From: Acidimicrobium ferrooxidans DSM 10331
Lineage (GTDB): Bacteria; Actinomycetota; Acidimicrobiia; Acidimicrobiales; Acidimicrobiaceae
NCBI RefSeq assembly: GCF_000023265.1
Contig: NC_013124.1
Coordinates: 744,001 to 808,000, forward strand
Length of the DNA stretch: 64,000 nucleotides
Direction: 5' to 3'
Under the pieces are notes generated by a model. The model made no database searches. It was not told where the DNA came from and saw only the letters and a program-made list of their open reading frames with translations. The position numbers and the translations under genes were made by a program. Of this stretch, positions 16,369-24,414 are shown one piece after another (within the stretch, counting starts at the first letter, position 1; the number at the start of each line of letters is the position of its first letter).

Positions 16369-17030
16369 GCGTCGGCCCGATCCTGGGTGGTCGGCAAGCC
16401 GAGGCGCCACAGGAGCTCGCGCTCTGTCGAGACGAGGGCGAGCGGTGTCGCCGTGAGCGGAGCCTCGAGGATGCGAGGGACGAGCGGCGCCTCGGCTTGC
16501 CCGGCGACGATCGGAGCGACCGTCAGCGAGAGTTCGTCGATGAGACGGCGTTCGAGGAGGGTCGCAAGGACGGTCGGGCCGCCCTCGACGAGGAGGTGGC
16601 CAGGGGCGCTCGGCTCGACGCCACAGGCACCGAAGAGGTCGGCGCGCGTGCGGATCTTGTCGAGGTCGACGGCGCGAGCTGCGAAGTCAGGCGCCGTGGC
16701 GCGGGTGGCGATGCAGATCGGGACCTCGGTGCCCCCGATGCCGAGGCGCGCTCGCAGCGACCGGAGCTCCTCGTTGCGCACCAGCGCGGGTCCATAGCCC
16801 TCGTCGCGAGCCGTGGCAGACCCTACAAGGATGGCTTGGGCCGTGGCTCGCAGGAATGCGAGGGCCGAACGATCGGCCTCGCTCCCGAGGCCACCGGAGC
16901 GGCCGTCGATGGTGGCTCGCCCGTCGAGCGAGGCGATCACCACCGCAATGACACGGCAGGTCCCTGGCGCAAAGTGGCGGCCGAGGAGCGTGGTCGGGAT
17001 CCGTCCGGTCGGCCAGTGCTCGGTCTTCAC
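16365..17030 (-). CDS. RibD C-terminal-domain reductase (pyrimidine reductase / DHFR-like fold)
   Basis: 221 residues matching the stand-alone RibD-C family: IASLDGRATIDGRSGGLGSEAD near residue 33, AILVGSATARDEGYGP, then HLLVEGGPTVLATLLERRLIDEL. In RibD this domain uses NADPH to reduce 5-amino-6-ribosylamino-uracil 5'-phosphate in riboflavin synthesis. Single-domain homologues in actinobacteria have mostly unknown substrates, and no other rib gene is in the window. The GTG start is 6 nt after a TAGCGT box, with no ribosome site, so a leaderless message is likely. Confidence 0.78.
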   Translation of the reverse strand: MKTEHWPTGRIPTTLLGRHFAPGTCRVIAVVIASLDGRATIDGRSGGLGSEADRSALAFLRATAQAILVGSATARDEGYGPALVRNEELRSLRARLGIGGTEVPICIATRATAPDFAARAVDLDKIRTRADLFGACGVEPSAPGHLLVEGGPTVLATLLERRLIDELSLTVAPIVAGQAEAPLVPRILEAPLTATPLALVSTERELLWRLGLPTTQDRADA

Positions 17031-17036
17031 GATCTC

Positions 17037-17042
17037 ACGCTA
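17037..17042 (-). promoter_or_regulatory. -10 TAGCGT of leaderless RibD-C gene
   Basis: On the minus strand TAGCGT ends 6 nt before GTG 17030. It shares the 12-bp palindrome CTAGCCGGCTAG (17040-17051) with the forward promoter. Confidence 0.55.
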
Positions 17043-17048
17043 GCCGGC

Positions 17049-17054
17049 TAGGCT
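17049..17054 (+). promoter_or_regulatory. -10 TAGGCT of the ZapE-like gene
   Basis: TAGGCT ends 9 nt before GTG 17064 without a ribosome site. It is the forward arm of a divergent promoter packed into 33 bp. Confidence 0.55.
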
Positions 17055-17063
17055 CGGTTCGTC

Positions 17064-18239
17064 GTGGAGCTGTTCCTCGGGCGCCCGGCCCCACCAGCGA
17101 CGTCGACAGCGTTGATCGACGAACTCGTGGTGCCGCGCGCGCTGGTCGGGGCGACGTTCGACAACTACGAGCCGACCGACGCCTCCCAGGTGCGTGCGAG
17201 AGACGCCGTGCGTGCCTGGGTGAGCGCGATCGAGGCCCCCCGCCCCCGGCGTCCGTGGAGACGGCGCCATGGGCGGAGGGCACCGATGGGGATCTACCTC
17301 GACGGTCCCTTCGGCGTGGGCAAGACCCATCTTGCGGCGGCTGCGGTGGCGGCTCTCGGCGATCGTGCACGGTTCAGTGCGTTCGGTGACTTGACCGCAA
17401 TGGTGGGTGTGCTCGGCCTCGAGCGGGTGGTCTCGCTGCTCGCGGCCTCTCGCGTGCTCGTGATCGACGAGTTCGAGCTCGACGATCCCGGCGACACCGT
17501 GATGATCGCCAGGCTGATCGGTGAGCTCTTCGAGCGGGGCACAGCGGTGCTCGCCACGTCGAATACGCTCCCCGAGCGGCTCGGTGAGGGGCGCTTCGGT
17601 GCTGATGACTTTCGGCGCGAGATCGGCCAGCTGGAGGCTCGGTTCGAGGTGGTGACCCTTCGTGGCACCGACTGGCGTCAGCGCCGCTTCGACGCGCTGG
17701 TCTTCGATCGGCCCCTCGTGCCGACGCGACTGCGTGACGACCTCGAGCACCGGCGGGGAACGGAGCTCGTCCGGGAACTCGTTCGGGTGCACCCGGTTCG
17801 CTATCGCGGCGCGATTCGCGGGCACCCCGGGTGGGTCATCGAGGGACCGGTACCGCTCGATGACCAAGATAGCGCGCTGCGCCTGGTCGCCTTCGTGGAT
17901 CGAGCCTGGGAGGAAGACGTGGCGGTCGTGCTGCGCGACCAGCCGCTGGCGACCTTGTTCCGTGAGAGCTGGCTCACCGGGGGGTTCCGTCAGCGCTACG
18001 GCAGGGCCCTCTCACGTCTCGTGGCGCTCAGCGACCGTGGCGGTCCGCAGCGGCAGGCTGAACCTGGCCATGGTGCCCCCGGTTGGTCGGCGCTCGAGAC
18101 GGAACGCGCCGCCGAGTTCGTGGGCACGGGCGCTGAGATTGGCGAGACCGTGCCCGAGGGTGGCCCCGTCGGAGTCGAATCCGACGCCGTCGTCGTCGAC
18201 CTCGAGGGTCACCGTCCGCGCATCGACGGCGATGCGTAG
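17064..18239 (+). CDS. zapE: AFG1/ZapE-family AAA+ ATPase
   Basis: 391 residues. Walker A GPFGVGKTH at about 80-88, Walker B VLVIDEFELDD near 132-142, sensor ATSNTLPERLGEGRF, and the family end-piece FRQRYGRALSRLVAL. ZapE/AFG1 proteins are peripheral ATPases acting in cell division in proteobacteria and protein quality control in mitochondria; in actinobacteria the role is not established. Homology ends near residue 325. The last 65 or so residues are low in recognisable motifs and lie antisense to the 3' end of the histidine kinase gene (228-bp overlap), so the extra tail is probably a by-product of a lost stop codon. Confidence 0.8.
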   Translation: MELFLGRPAPPATSTALIDELVVPRALVGATFDNYEPTDASQVRARDAVRAWVSAIEAPRPRRPWRRRHGRRAPMGIYLDGPFGVGKTHLAAAAVAALGDRARFSAFGDLTAMVGVLGLERVVSLLAASRVLVIDEFELDDPGDTVMIARLIGELFERGTAVLATSNTLPERLGEGRFGADDFRREIGQLEARFEVVTLRGTDWRQRRFDALVFDRPLVPTRLRDDLEHRRGTELVRELVRVHPVRYRGAIRGHPGWVIEGPVPLDDQDSALRLVAFVDRAWEEDVAVVLRDQPLATLFRESWLTGGFRQRYGRALSRLVALSDRGGPQRQAEPGHGAPGWSALETERAAEFVGTGAEIGETVPEGGPVGVESDAVVVDLEGHRPRIDGDA

Positions 18240-19160
18240 GTCGACGCGCTGGGCTTGGGCGTGCTTGACGGCGTTCGTCAGGAGTTCTCGTACCGCGGCG
18301 ACGAGGTGTGGCCGGAGCGAGGCGGCGACCGCGAAGTCGACGGGGCCATCGAAGGCCACGCTCCGTCGCATGCCGGTCGCGGCGGTCAGGCGCTCGACGA
18401 GGTCGAGCACCTCGCCGCGCAGTGACGTTCGGCGGGCCTGTTCGAGGTCGAAGATGGTGGTGCGGAGACCCTGGATGGTCGCGTCGAGGTCGTCCATGGC
18501 GTTGCCGAGGAGTTCGAGGGCGTGGGGCGCCTCGATCTCTCGGAGCGCCGCTTGGATGGTGAGGCCCACGCCGAAGAGCCGCTGGATCACGTCGTCGTGC
18601 AGGTCGCGTGCGATGCGGAGCCGGTCCGTCGTCACTTCGGTCGCCGCGAGCTCGTCGCGCAGCGCGAGGCTCTCGATGACGGCGGCGAGGGCGGTGGCGA
18701 GCGCCTCGAGGACGGCGGCGTCGACGAGGTCGAATGGGCCGCCGTCCGCGCGGTCGGCGACATAGACCGTGCCGTAGATGGCGTCACGAACGCTGATCGG
18801 TGCGCCGAGGAAGGACCGCATCGCAGGGTGGGACTCGGGGAACCCGACGCTGCGAGGGTGCGTGGCGATGTTGGCGATCGCAACGACGTGATCACGTGCG
18901 AGTCCGAGGAGCCCCTTGCCCTCGGGAAGGGAGGCGATCTGGTCTGCGGTGGCGGGGTCCATGCCGGAGGTGACGAAGCGAGCAAGACGGTCGGGGCGAT
19001 CTCGCTGCCACACACCGATGGCTCCGTAACGGGCGTTCGTCAGCCCTCGCGCGGCCTGGGCACCGAGGTCGAGGAGTTCATCGAGGTCGTGGGCTCGAAC
19101 CAAGGCGATGACCTGATCGAAGAGCGGCCGGAGCCGTCGCGCCGGAATTGCCTGAGGCAC
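18012..19160 (-). CDS. GAF-domain sensor histidine kinase (NarL-type, DevS/DosS-like)
   Basis: 382 residues. Residues 15-165 form a GAF domain. The HisKA_3 dimerisation helix RIARDLHDDVIQRLFGVGL carries phospho-acceptor His188. The HATPase domain has VRELLTNAVKHA (N box), DDDGVGFDSDG (G1) and LANLSARAHELGG (G2). No transmembrane segment, so a cytosolic sensor, perhaps of redox or a ligand in the GAF pocket. No response regulator gene is nearby. GTG 19160 lies 7 nt after TAGGCT and has no ribosome site. Its 3' end overlaps the ZapE-like gene on the other strand by 228 bp. Confidence 0.85.
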   Translation of the reverse strand: MPQAIPARRLRPLFDQVIALVRAHDLDELLDLGAQAARGLTNARYGAIGVWQRDRPDRLARFVTSGMDPATADQIASLPEGKGLLGLARDHVVAIANIATHPRSVGFPESHPAMRSFLGAPISVRDAIYGTVYVADRADGGPFDLVDAAVLEALATALAAVIESLALRDELAATEVTTDRLRIARDLHDDVIQRLFGVGLTIQAALREIEAPHALELLGNAMDDLDATIQGLRTTIFDLEQARRTSLRGEVLDLVERLTAATGMRRSVAFDGPVDFAVAASLRPHLVAAVRELLTNAVKHAQAQRVDLRIAVDARTVTLEVDDDGVGFDSDGATLGHGLANLSARAHELGGAFRLERRPTGGTMARFSLPLRTATVAERHET

Positions 19161-19166
19161 CTCGAC

Positions 19167-19173
19167 TAGCCTA
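19167..19173. promoter_or_regulatory. Superimposed divergent -10 boxes for the histidine kinase and GalT-like genes
   Basis: TAGCCT (19167-19172, plus) and TAGGCT (19173-19168, minus) share five of seven base pairs in CTAGCCTAG. The minus box gives the leaderless kinase start at 19160; the plus box gives a leader of about 47 nt for the gene at 19226. Confidence 0.6.
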
Positions 19174-19225
19174 GCGATGGCGCTCAGACGGTCTCGGACG
19201 TCGCGTCGAGTTGGAGGGCGGTGCC

Positions 19226-20257
19226 ATGATCTTGCTGGAAGAGACCCCGATCGAAGCCGAGGTACCCGAGATCGGCTCGGGCGCCTGGCGGGGGGTGCGG
19301 CTCCTGCGTCGCCACTGCCCGGTCTTCGGCACCGGCACGCGCCTGATCGAGGGCGCCAAACTGACCGGCACGGGGTCCGATCTCGCACCGCTCGTGGCCG
19401 AAGGGGGGTTCTGCCCTTTCTGTGCCGATGTCATCGAGGAGGCGACGGCTCCGTTCCCGACCGAGATCGCCGTGACGGGACGCATCCGTCAAGGCACGGC
19501 GTGGGTGGTGCCCAACGTGCTCGCGTACTCGGCGGTGTCCGCCGTTGGCGTCTATGACCCCGGGCGCCACGTGCTCGAGCTCGCCGATTTCGACGAGGAC
19601 CTCCTCTTCGACGCCTTTGGTGCCATGCTCGAGCACGCCCGAGCCGTTCGTCGCCTGAGACCCGAGCTCGTCTGGTCGTCGATCTCGGCGAACTACCTGC
19701 CGCCCTCGGGGTCATCGTTGCTGCATCCGCACCTCCAGAGTTCACACGATCCGGTGCCGCTTGCGGCCCAAGCGATCCTCGAGGCGAGGAGCGAGGCGCA
19801 CTGGGCGTCGTTTGGTCGAGGGTTGCTCGACGAACTCGTGGAGCTCGAGCGCAGCGCGAGCGCACGCTTCGTTGCCCAGACCGGTCCCTGGTCGTGGATC
19901 ACGCCCTTTGCTCCAAGCGGCTTCTACGAGGTCTGGGGCGTGCACGAGCGCCTGGGCGATCTCGTCGCGCTCGACGACCACGACCGCCGACAGCTCGCAG
20001 GCGCGATGGCCGCCGTCCTCGCCAGCTATCGCGCCAAGGGTCTGTCGAGCTTCAACTACCAGCTGCTCGGGGCCGGCCCGCGTGGGGGCGAGTTCGACGT
20101 TCGTGTGCTCGTGCGGATGGTGGCGCGTACCCCGGCGGCCCCCTGGTACCGTAGCGACGTCACCTACTTCGAGAAGCTTGGTTTCGAGGCGATGATCGAT
20201 CACACGCCCGAGGCGTTCGCCGCGGAGCTACGTCAGACGTTCGGCACGGGGCTCTAA
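19226..20257 (+). CDS. GalT-like HIT-superfamily nucleotidyltransferase
   Basis: 343 residues resembling galactose-1-phosphate uridylyltransferase. FCPFCADV supplies a zinc-type Cys pair near residue 60. PNVLAYSAVSAVGVYDPGRH matches the 'PN...Y..H.V' region, with alanine in place of the first usual His, and the active-site stretch is HPHLQSSHDP near 172, where the second His would form the nucleotidyl-His. GalT proper has HPHGQ, so substrate identity is uncertain; an ADP- or UDP-sugar transfer is likely. ATG 19226 has GGAGG at 19213-19217. The promoter is shared with the divergent histidine kinase. Confidence 0.68.
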   Translation: MILLEETPIEAEVPEIGSGAWRGVRLLRRHCPVFGTGTRLIEGAKLTGTGSDLAPLVAEGGFCPFCADVIEEATAPFPTEIAVTGRIRQGTAWVVPNVLAYSAVSAVGVYDPGRHVLELADFDEDLLFDAFGAMLEHARAVRRLRPELVWSSISANYLPPSGSSLLHPHLQSSHDPVPLAAQAILEARSEAHWASFGRGLLDELVELERSASARFVAQTGPWSWITPFAPSGFYEVWGVHERLGDLVALDDHDRRQLAGAMAAVLASYRAKGLSSFNYQLLGAGPRGGEFDVRVLVRMVARTPAAPWYRSDVTYFEKLGFEAMIDHTPEAFAAELRQTFGTGL

Positions 20258-20332
20258 CGACGGGGCTCAAGTCAGAGCCCTGAGACGTCCGATACCTGCT
20301 TCGTTCAGGCGGTGTGGCCTCAGGAGGCATGG

Positions 20333-22009
20333 ATGCGGACGCTGGCACAGAAGTTGCTCATCGCGATCGTGACGCTCGCGATCGTCGTCGGGATTGGTGG
20401 CGCCATGACGGTCGACCAGGCGCTCGCCTCGCGGACTCAAGCACGCGTCTACGCGGCCGACCAGGCGCGGCTCGAGGTGTTGTCGCAGACCATCACCTCT
20501 GACTTCTACGCCTGGGACGATCAGATGAACATGTACGTCCTCACGGCGCTCGCGACGCCAGGACAGCACAGCCTGATCGCTCAGACGTACCAGCAGGCAG
20601 CCCAAGCCGGCGCCCAGCTCGACCATGACCTCGGCGTCGCTGCGTCGCTCCCGGCGACGCCCGCGATCCGAGCTGACCTCGCACGGGTCGCACGCGATGC
20701 ACGGGCCTATGGCGGGTATGCGCGAGAGGTGCACGCGGCGGTCCTAGCCGGGGCGACGAGTCGAGCCGCCTACATCCAGACGGTGGGCAACCTCGCGCCG
20801 TCCAACGACATCATGGTCGCGCTCTCGAACCTCGGCCGCGACGCACGGATCGACGCATCGGGCGCACTGGCCAACGTACGCGCCAAGGCAGCCTCGGCGG
20901 CGACCTGGACCGCCATCAGCTTGGCACTGCTGATCGTGCTGCTCGTCGCGCTCGTCGTCGGGATGCGCCGTTACGTTCTCGGACCACTGCGTGCGCTCGG
21001 CGCGTCGCTGTGGGCGCTTGCCGAGGGGTCGACGACGGTCGAGCGGCTCGATGAGTCGCGGGCGGACGAATTCGGTGAGATCGCAAGAGCCTTCAACCAG
21101 TTCCGGGGAAGGCTCCTCACGCTGGTGGACCGCGTGGCCGCTTCCGTCGGGACGTTGCTCGAGAGCGCCCGCGAACTCACCGAGGTGGCCCAAGGCCTGA
21201 GCGATGGCGCACGCGAGACCGCGGACCAGACCGCCAACACGGTCCACGCCGCCCGGGACGTCAACGAGCACATTCAGGCGGTCAGCGTCGCAGCCGAGCA
21301 GATGCGCGTCGCCATCAGTGAGATCGCGCGTTCGGCGGCCGATGCGGCGGGGGTGGCCGCTGGTGCGGTTGACGTCGCAGGCGCGACCCAGGGGCGTGTG
21401 CAGGCCCTCGGCGAGTCGTCCGCCGAGATCGGTGAGGTGATCGCGACGATCAACGGGATCGCGGAGCAGACCAACCTGCTCGCGCTCAACGCGGCGATCG
21501 AGGCGGCACGCGCCGGCGAGGCTGGGAAGGGATTCGCGGTCGTCGCGAGCGAAGTCAAGGAGCTCGCGCGCAATACCGCTCGAGCGACCGAAGACATCGG
21601 AGCCAAGTTGGAGGCGATCCGCTCCGAGAGTCTGGCGGCCGTCGAGGCCATCGGTCGGATCAGCGAGGTGATCGCGACGATCAACGACCTGCAGTCCTCG
21701 ATCGCTTCCGCGGTCGAGGAGCAGTCGGTCACGACGAACGAGATCAGTCGGGTGGTCGAGCTCGCGACCCGCTCGACGGGGGATATCACGCGCGCGATGG
21801 AAGACGTCTCCGACAGTTCGCGCCGCGCGGTCGACTCGGTCGACAGCGCAGGCACGGTCCTCGCCCAGCTCGTCGAGCTCGCGAATTCACTCGGAGAGCT
21901 CGTCGGGGTCGCGGCGACACGGAGCCGCGGCAGCGATGGTGCCGCACGGTTCGGCCTCGCGCGTCACGACGCCGATCGTAGCGAGTCGTTCAGCGCGGTA
22001 TCGTCGTGA
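20333..22009 (+). CDS. Methyl-accepting chemotaxis protein
   Basis: 558 residues. Membrane helix 1 at about 7-27, a periplasmic four-helix-type sensor at 28-190, membrane helix 2 at about 193-213, HAMP linker ([21 protein letters not shown] and following), then a long coiled signalling domain with the conserved hairpin tip [19 protein letters not shown] near 388-406. It would relay a periplasmic signal to CheA/CheW, but no che or flagellar gene is in the window. The start is ATG 20333, with AGGAGG at 20322-20327. The last 20 bp overlap the convergent DsbA-like gene. Confidence 0.9.
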   Translation: MRTLAQKLLIAIVTLAIVVGIGGAMTVDQALASRTQARVYAADQARLEVLSQTITSDFYAWDDQMNMYVLTALATPGQHSLIAQTYQQAAQAGAQLDHDLGVAASLPATPAIRADLARVARDARAYGGYAREVHAAVLAGATSRAAYIQTVGNLAPSNDIMVALSNLGRDARIDASGALANVRAKAASAATWTAISLALLIVLLVALVVGMRRYVLGPLRALGASLWALAEGSTTVERLDESRADEFGEIARAFNQFRGRLLTLVDRVAASVGTLLESARELTEVAQGLSDGARETADQTANTVHAARDVNEHIQAVSVAAEQMRVAISEIARSAADAAGVAAGAVDVAGATQGRVQALGESSAEIGEVIATINGIAEQTNLLALNAAIEAARAGEAGKGFAVVASEVKELARNTARATEDIGAKLEAIRSESLAAVEAIGRISEVIATINDLQSSIASAVEEQSVTTNEISRVVELATRSTGDITRAMEDVSDSSRRAVDSVDSAGTVLAQLVELANSLGELVGVAATRSRGSDGAARFGLARHDADRSESFSAVSS

Positions 22010-22589
22010 ACTTGAGCTCGTTGATCTCGGGGTGATCGTCGAAGGTCCCGAGGACGTGGTCGAGCGTCCGGCGGGCAAGCGCACCGTCGCCATTGGGGCG
22101 GGTCATCAGGCGTACGAACGCAGCTCGGCCGTCATCGAGGATGACGGTGGGCACGCCGAAGACGCGAAAGCGCTCGACGGCATCGTGGTGTGCTTCGCCG
22201 AGGGCGCGGATCGCGCGAGGTTCTTCGGCGGCCGCGAGCACGCTGGGCCCATCGAGCCCGCTGGCGGTGAGCACGTCGGCGAGGACCTCGCGATCGGCGA
22301 GGTCTCGCGCTTCGTCGTGGCGGGCTGCGAAGAGCGCCCGGTGGACGCGCGCGAAGGCTTCAGGGTGGCGATCGCGAACGACCACGCCCGCGCTGAGCGC
22401 GAGCAGCTGGTCGCGCTTGGACTCGTCCGCGAAGACGCTCGTGCCACCTTCGGGGACATGGACCTCGAGGAGCGAGAAGGGAACGAAGTCGACGTTCCAC
22501 GACGCTCCAGCCTCGAGGGCCGCGAGCACGTGCTCATGGAAGTTGCGGGCGAATGGGCACCGATAGTCCCACGTGACGGCGAAGTGCAT
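21990..22589 (-). CDS. DsbA-fold (FrnE/2-hydroxychromene isomerase-like) protein lacking a CxxC pair
   Basis: 199 residues of DsbA-like thioredoxin fold: [18 protein letters not shown] near the start, [15 protein letters not shown], then [19 protein letters not shown] with the cis-Pro loop VPT. Only one cysteine remains at the usual CxxC site (CPFA), so disulfide oxidase activity is unlikely; an isomerase or glutathione/mycothiol-related role is more plausible. The start has a strong AAGGAGGT five bases before ATG and a TTAGCCT box further up (22614-22608). It overlaps the chemoreceptor 3' end by 20 bp. Confidence 0.75.
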   Translation of the reverse strand: MHFAVTWDYRCPFARNFHEHVLAALEAGASWNVDFVPFSLLEVHVPEGGTSVFADESKRDQLLALSAGVVVRDRHPEAFARVHRALFAARHDEARDLADREVLADVLTASGLDGPSVLAAAEEPRAIRALGEAHHDAVERFRVFGVPTVILDDGRAAFVRLMTRPNGDGALARRTLDHVLGTFDDHPEINELKFTTIPR

Positions 22590-22644
22590 GGCGTACCTCC
22601 TTCGACCAGGCTAACGGCTGCGGGGAGAACGCGTGCAGATGCAA

Positions 22645-23064
22645 TTACATGCCGGGGCTCGGTGCCCTGAGCGCGCGGAGGAGCTCGACGTCGCCGCCGT
22701 AGTGCAGGAGCTCCGGTGCGTCGGCCAGGGGGATCCAGGTGACCTGGTCGACCTCGACGCCGTCGGGGCGAAGCTGGCACGGGGCCGGCGCGAGCATGAG
22801 GAACCACGTCACGACCTTGATGCGTCCGTCCGCGAGGCGATAGCGCGCGACGCCGACCGGCGCGATCGGGACCGCATCGACGCCGGTCTCCTCCGCGACC
22901 TCGCGCAGCGCACAGGCGAGGATGGGTTCGTCATCGATGGCCTTGCCCTTCGGGAGTGACCAATCGTCGTAGCGAGGGCGGTGGACGGCGATGACGGTGT
23001 CGTCGGATCCGATCACGATGCCGCCTCCGGCACGCACCAGCCCGGCACGGACCGGCTCAGCCAC
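22645..23064 (-). CDS. Nudix hydrolase
   Basis: 139 residues with a complete Nudix box: GKAIDDEPILACALREVAEETG at about 39-60, holding the Gly, Glu and REVAEETG metal ligands. The PRYDDWSLPKG lead-in resembles the MutT1/Ap(n)A or ADP-ribose-type hydrolases of actinobacteria. It hydrolyses a nucleoside diphosphate linked to another moiety; the substrate cannot be read. The GTG start overlaps the end of the PAP2 gene by 8 bp. It is the last gene of the hydrolase-RecB-PAP2-Nudix run. Confidence 0.88.
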   Translation of the reverse strand: MAEPVRAGLVRAGGGIVIGSDDTVIAVHRPRYDDWSLPKGKAIDDEPILACALREVAEETGVDAVPIAPVGVARYRLADGRIKVVTWFLMLAPAPCQLRPDGVEVDQVTWIPLADAPELLHYGGDVELLRALRAPSPGM

Positions 23065-23629
23065 GCCGACGCCCTCGACGAGCGTCGCCGGGCTCGAGGT
23101 GCTCGATCAGTCGGCGGGCGAACGTGCCGTAGGCCAGCCCGACCGCGATGCCGCCGAGCACGTCGGAGGTGTGGTGGATCCGGACGTAGATGCGCGACAG
23201 CGCGACCGCACCAGCGAGCGGCAGCAGTGAGCGCCGCTGCGCAGGCGTGCGGCCAAGCAGCATGGCGGCGGCGAAGGCAGCCGAGGCATGACCGCTCGGG
23301 AAGCTCGAGGTGCGCGGATAGCGGAGTCCGAGTGGGTGGGGATGATCGCGATCGATCGGGCGATCGCGGTGGAAGACGCTCTTGACGACGCCGTTCACGA
23401 GTACGGACTCGAGTCCGAGTGCGGCGATGGTCAGAAGCGCCCGACGACGAGAGCGCGCAGAGAGCGCCTGCACGCCCGCGATGAGCATCCACAAGATCGA
23501 GTGATCCGCGAGTGCCGTCAGCGTGTAGAACGTCACGTCGACGATCCGGTGGCCGCGGAGGGCGTCGATCCTGCGGTCGATCGCGGTGTCGAAGGTGTGC
23601 AGTGGGCCTGCCGCGGTGCTGGCGCTCAT
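23057..23629 (-). CDS. PAP2-superfamily membrane phosphatase
   Basis: 190 residues with the three PAP2 signature motifs in order: KSVFHRDRP, SFPSGHAS and SRIYVRIHHTSD. Several hydrophobic helices (45-65, 75-95, 120-175) place it in the membrane. Such enzymes dephosphorylate lipid phosphates such as undecaprenyl-PP or phosphatidic acid. ATG 23629 overlaps the stop of the upstream gene (ATGA), and its end overlaps the Nudix start. The C-terminus is basic (RRGRRRG). Confidence 0.9.
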   Translation of the reverse strand: MSASTAAGPLHTFDTAIDRRIDALRGHRIVDVTFYTLTALADHSILWMLIAGVQALSARSRRRALLTIAALGLESVLVNGVVKSVFHRDRPIDRDHPHPLGLRYPRTSSFPSGHASAAFAAAMLLGRTPAQRRSLLPLAGAVALSRIYVRIHHTSDVLGGIAVGLAYGTFARRLIEHLEPGDARRGRRRG

Positions 23630-24405
23630 CGGGCGGCTCCCATCGCCGGGCACACGTCACGGTGTGGGCAGCTCCCGCAGAGCCGTGAGGGGCGGGGCGG
23701 AAAGTCCTCGCGGTCGCAGGCCCGCTCGATCGCGTGCCAGAGCGCGCGAAGGCGTGTGGCGACCCCGCGGAGCATCTGTGCGCTCGGTGCGCGTTCGATC
23801 ACGCTGCCGTCGCCGAGGTAGACGAGGCGAACGAGACGGGGTACGCGGCCGAAGAGCACCGACACCAGCAGGGCGTAGGTGAGGACACCGCCGAGCCGCG
23901 CGTCTTGATGGGACGGTGGGGGGGTCCGCCCGGTCTTGTAGTCGACGACCACGAGGTCGCCCTCGTCGTCGAGGTCCAGGCGATCGATGACCCCGCGAAC
24001 GTGGACGCCCTCGATGGTGGCCTCGAGACGCAGTTCGGTGCCGATTGCCCGAACGCGCGCGGGATCTTCGAGGTCAAGGATGGTGCGCGAGAGGGTGGTG
24101 ATGGAGCGGTACAGTGCAGCGCGTTCTCGGTCGTCGAGCTCGGCCACATAGGCACCGAGCTCGTCGTCACAGGCGGCGGCACGGACCGCGGTGTCCACCG
24201 CTTCGTTGAGCGCAGCTTCGGATCGACGGTCCGGCTCTCGTCGATAGAAGTCCTCCAGGGCCGCGTGAACCAAGGTCCCGACCGCGAGCGGGCGGGTCGG
24301 TGGGGTTCGCACGCCGTCGATCACACTGCGCCGAAAGGCAAAGGGGCAGTCGCTGAACGCCGTAGCCTTGGTCGGGGTCAGGGTCGCTGGCGGCGCGAGA
24401 GGCAT
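23626..24405 (-). CDS. RecB-family PD-(D/E)XK exonuclease with Fe-S cluster
   Basis: 259 residues. Nuclease core: GTLVHAALEDFY (helical His motif) near residue 43, GVIDRLDLDDEGDLVVVDYKTGR near 136-158 (the D and DYK catalytic motif), then QLxxY-like LTYALLVS. One Cys near the N-terminus (FSDCPFAF) and three at the end (CGSCPHRDVC) make the four-cysteine iron-sulfur staple of AddB/Cas4-like nucleases. It probably processes DNA ends in repair. No cas genes are nearby, so a Cas4 role is not supported. It is preceded by the alpha/beta hydrolase gene with a 9-bp gap. Confidence 0.88.
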   Translation of the reverse strand: MPLAPPATLTPTKATAFSDCPFAFRRSVIDGVRTPPTRPLAVGTLVHAALEDFYRREPDRRSEAALNEAVDTAVRAAACDDELGAYVAELDDRERAALYRSITTLSRTILDLEDPARVRAIGTELRLEATIEGVHVRGVIDRLDLDDEGDLVVVDYKTGRTPPPSHQDARLGGVLTYALLVSVLFGRVPRLVRLVYLGDGSVIERAPSAQMLRGVATRLRALWHAIERACDREDFPPRPSRLCGSCPHRDVCPAMGAAR

Positions 24406-24414
24406 GGCCCAAGG

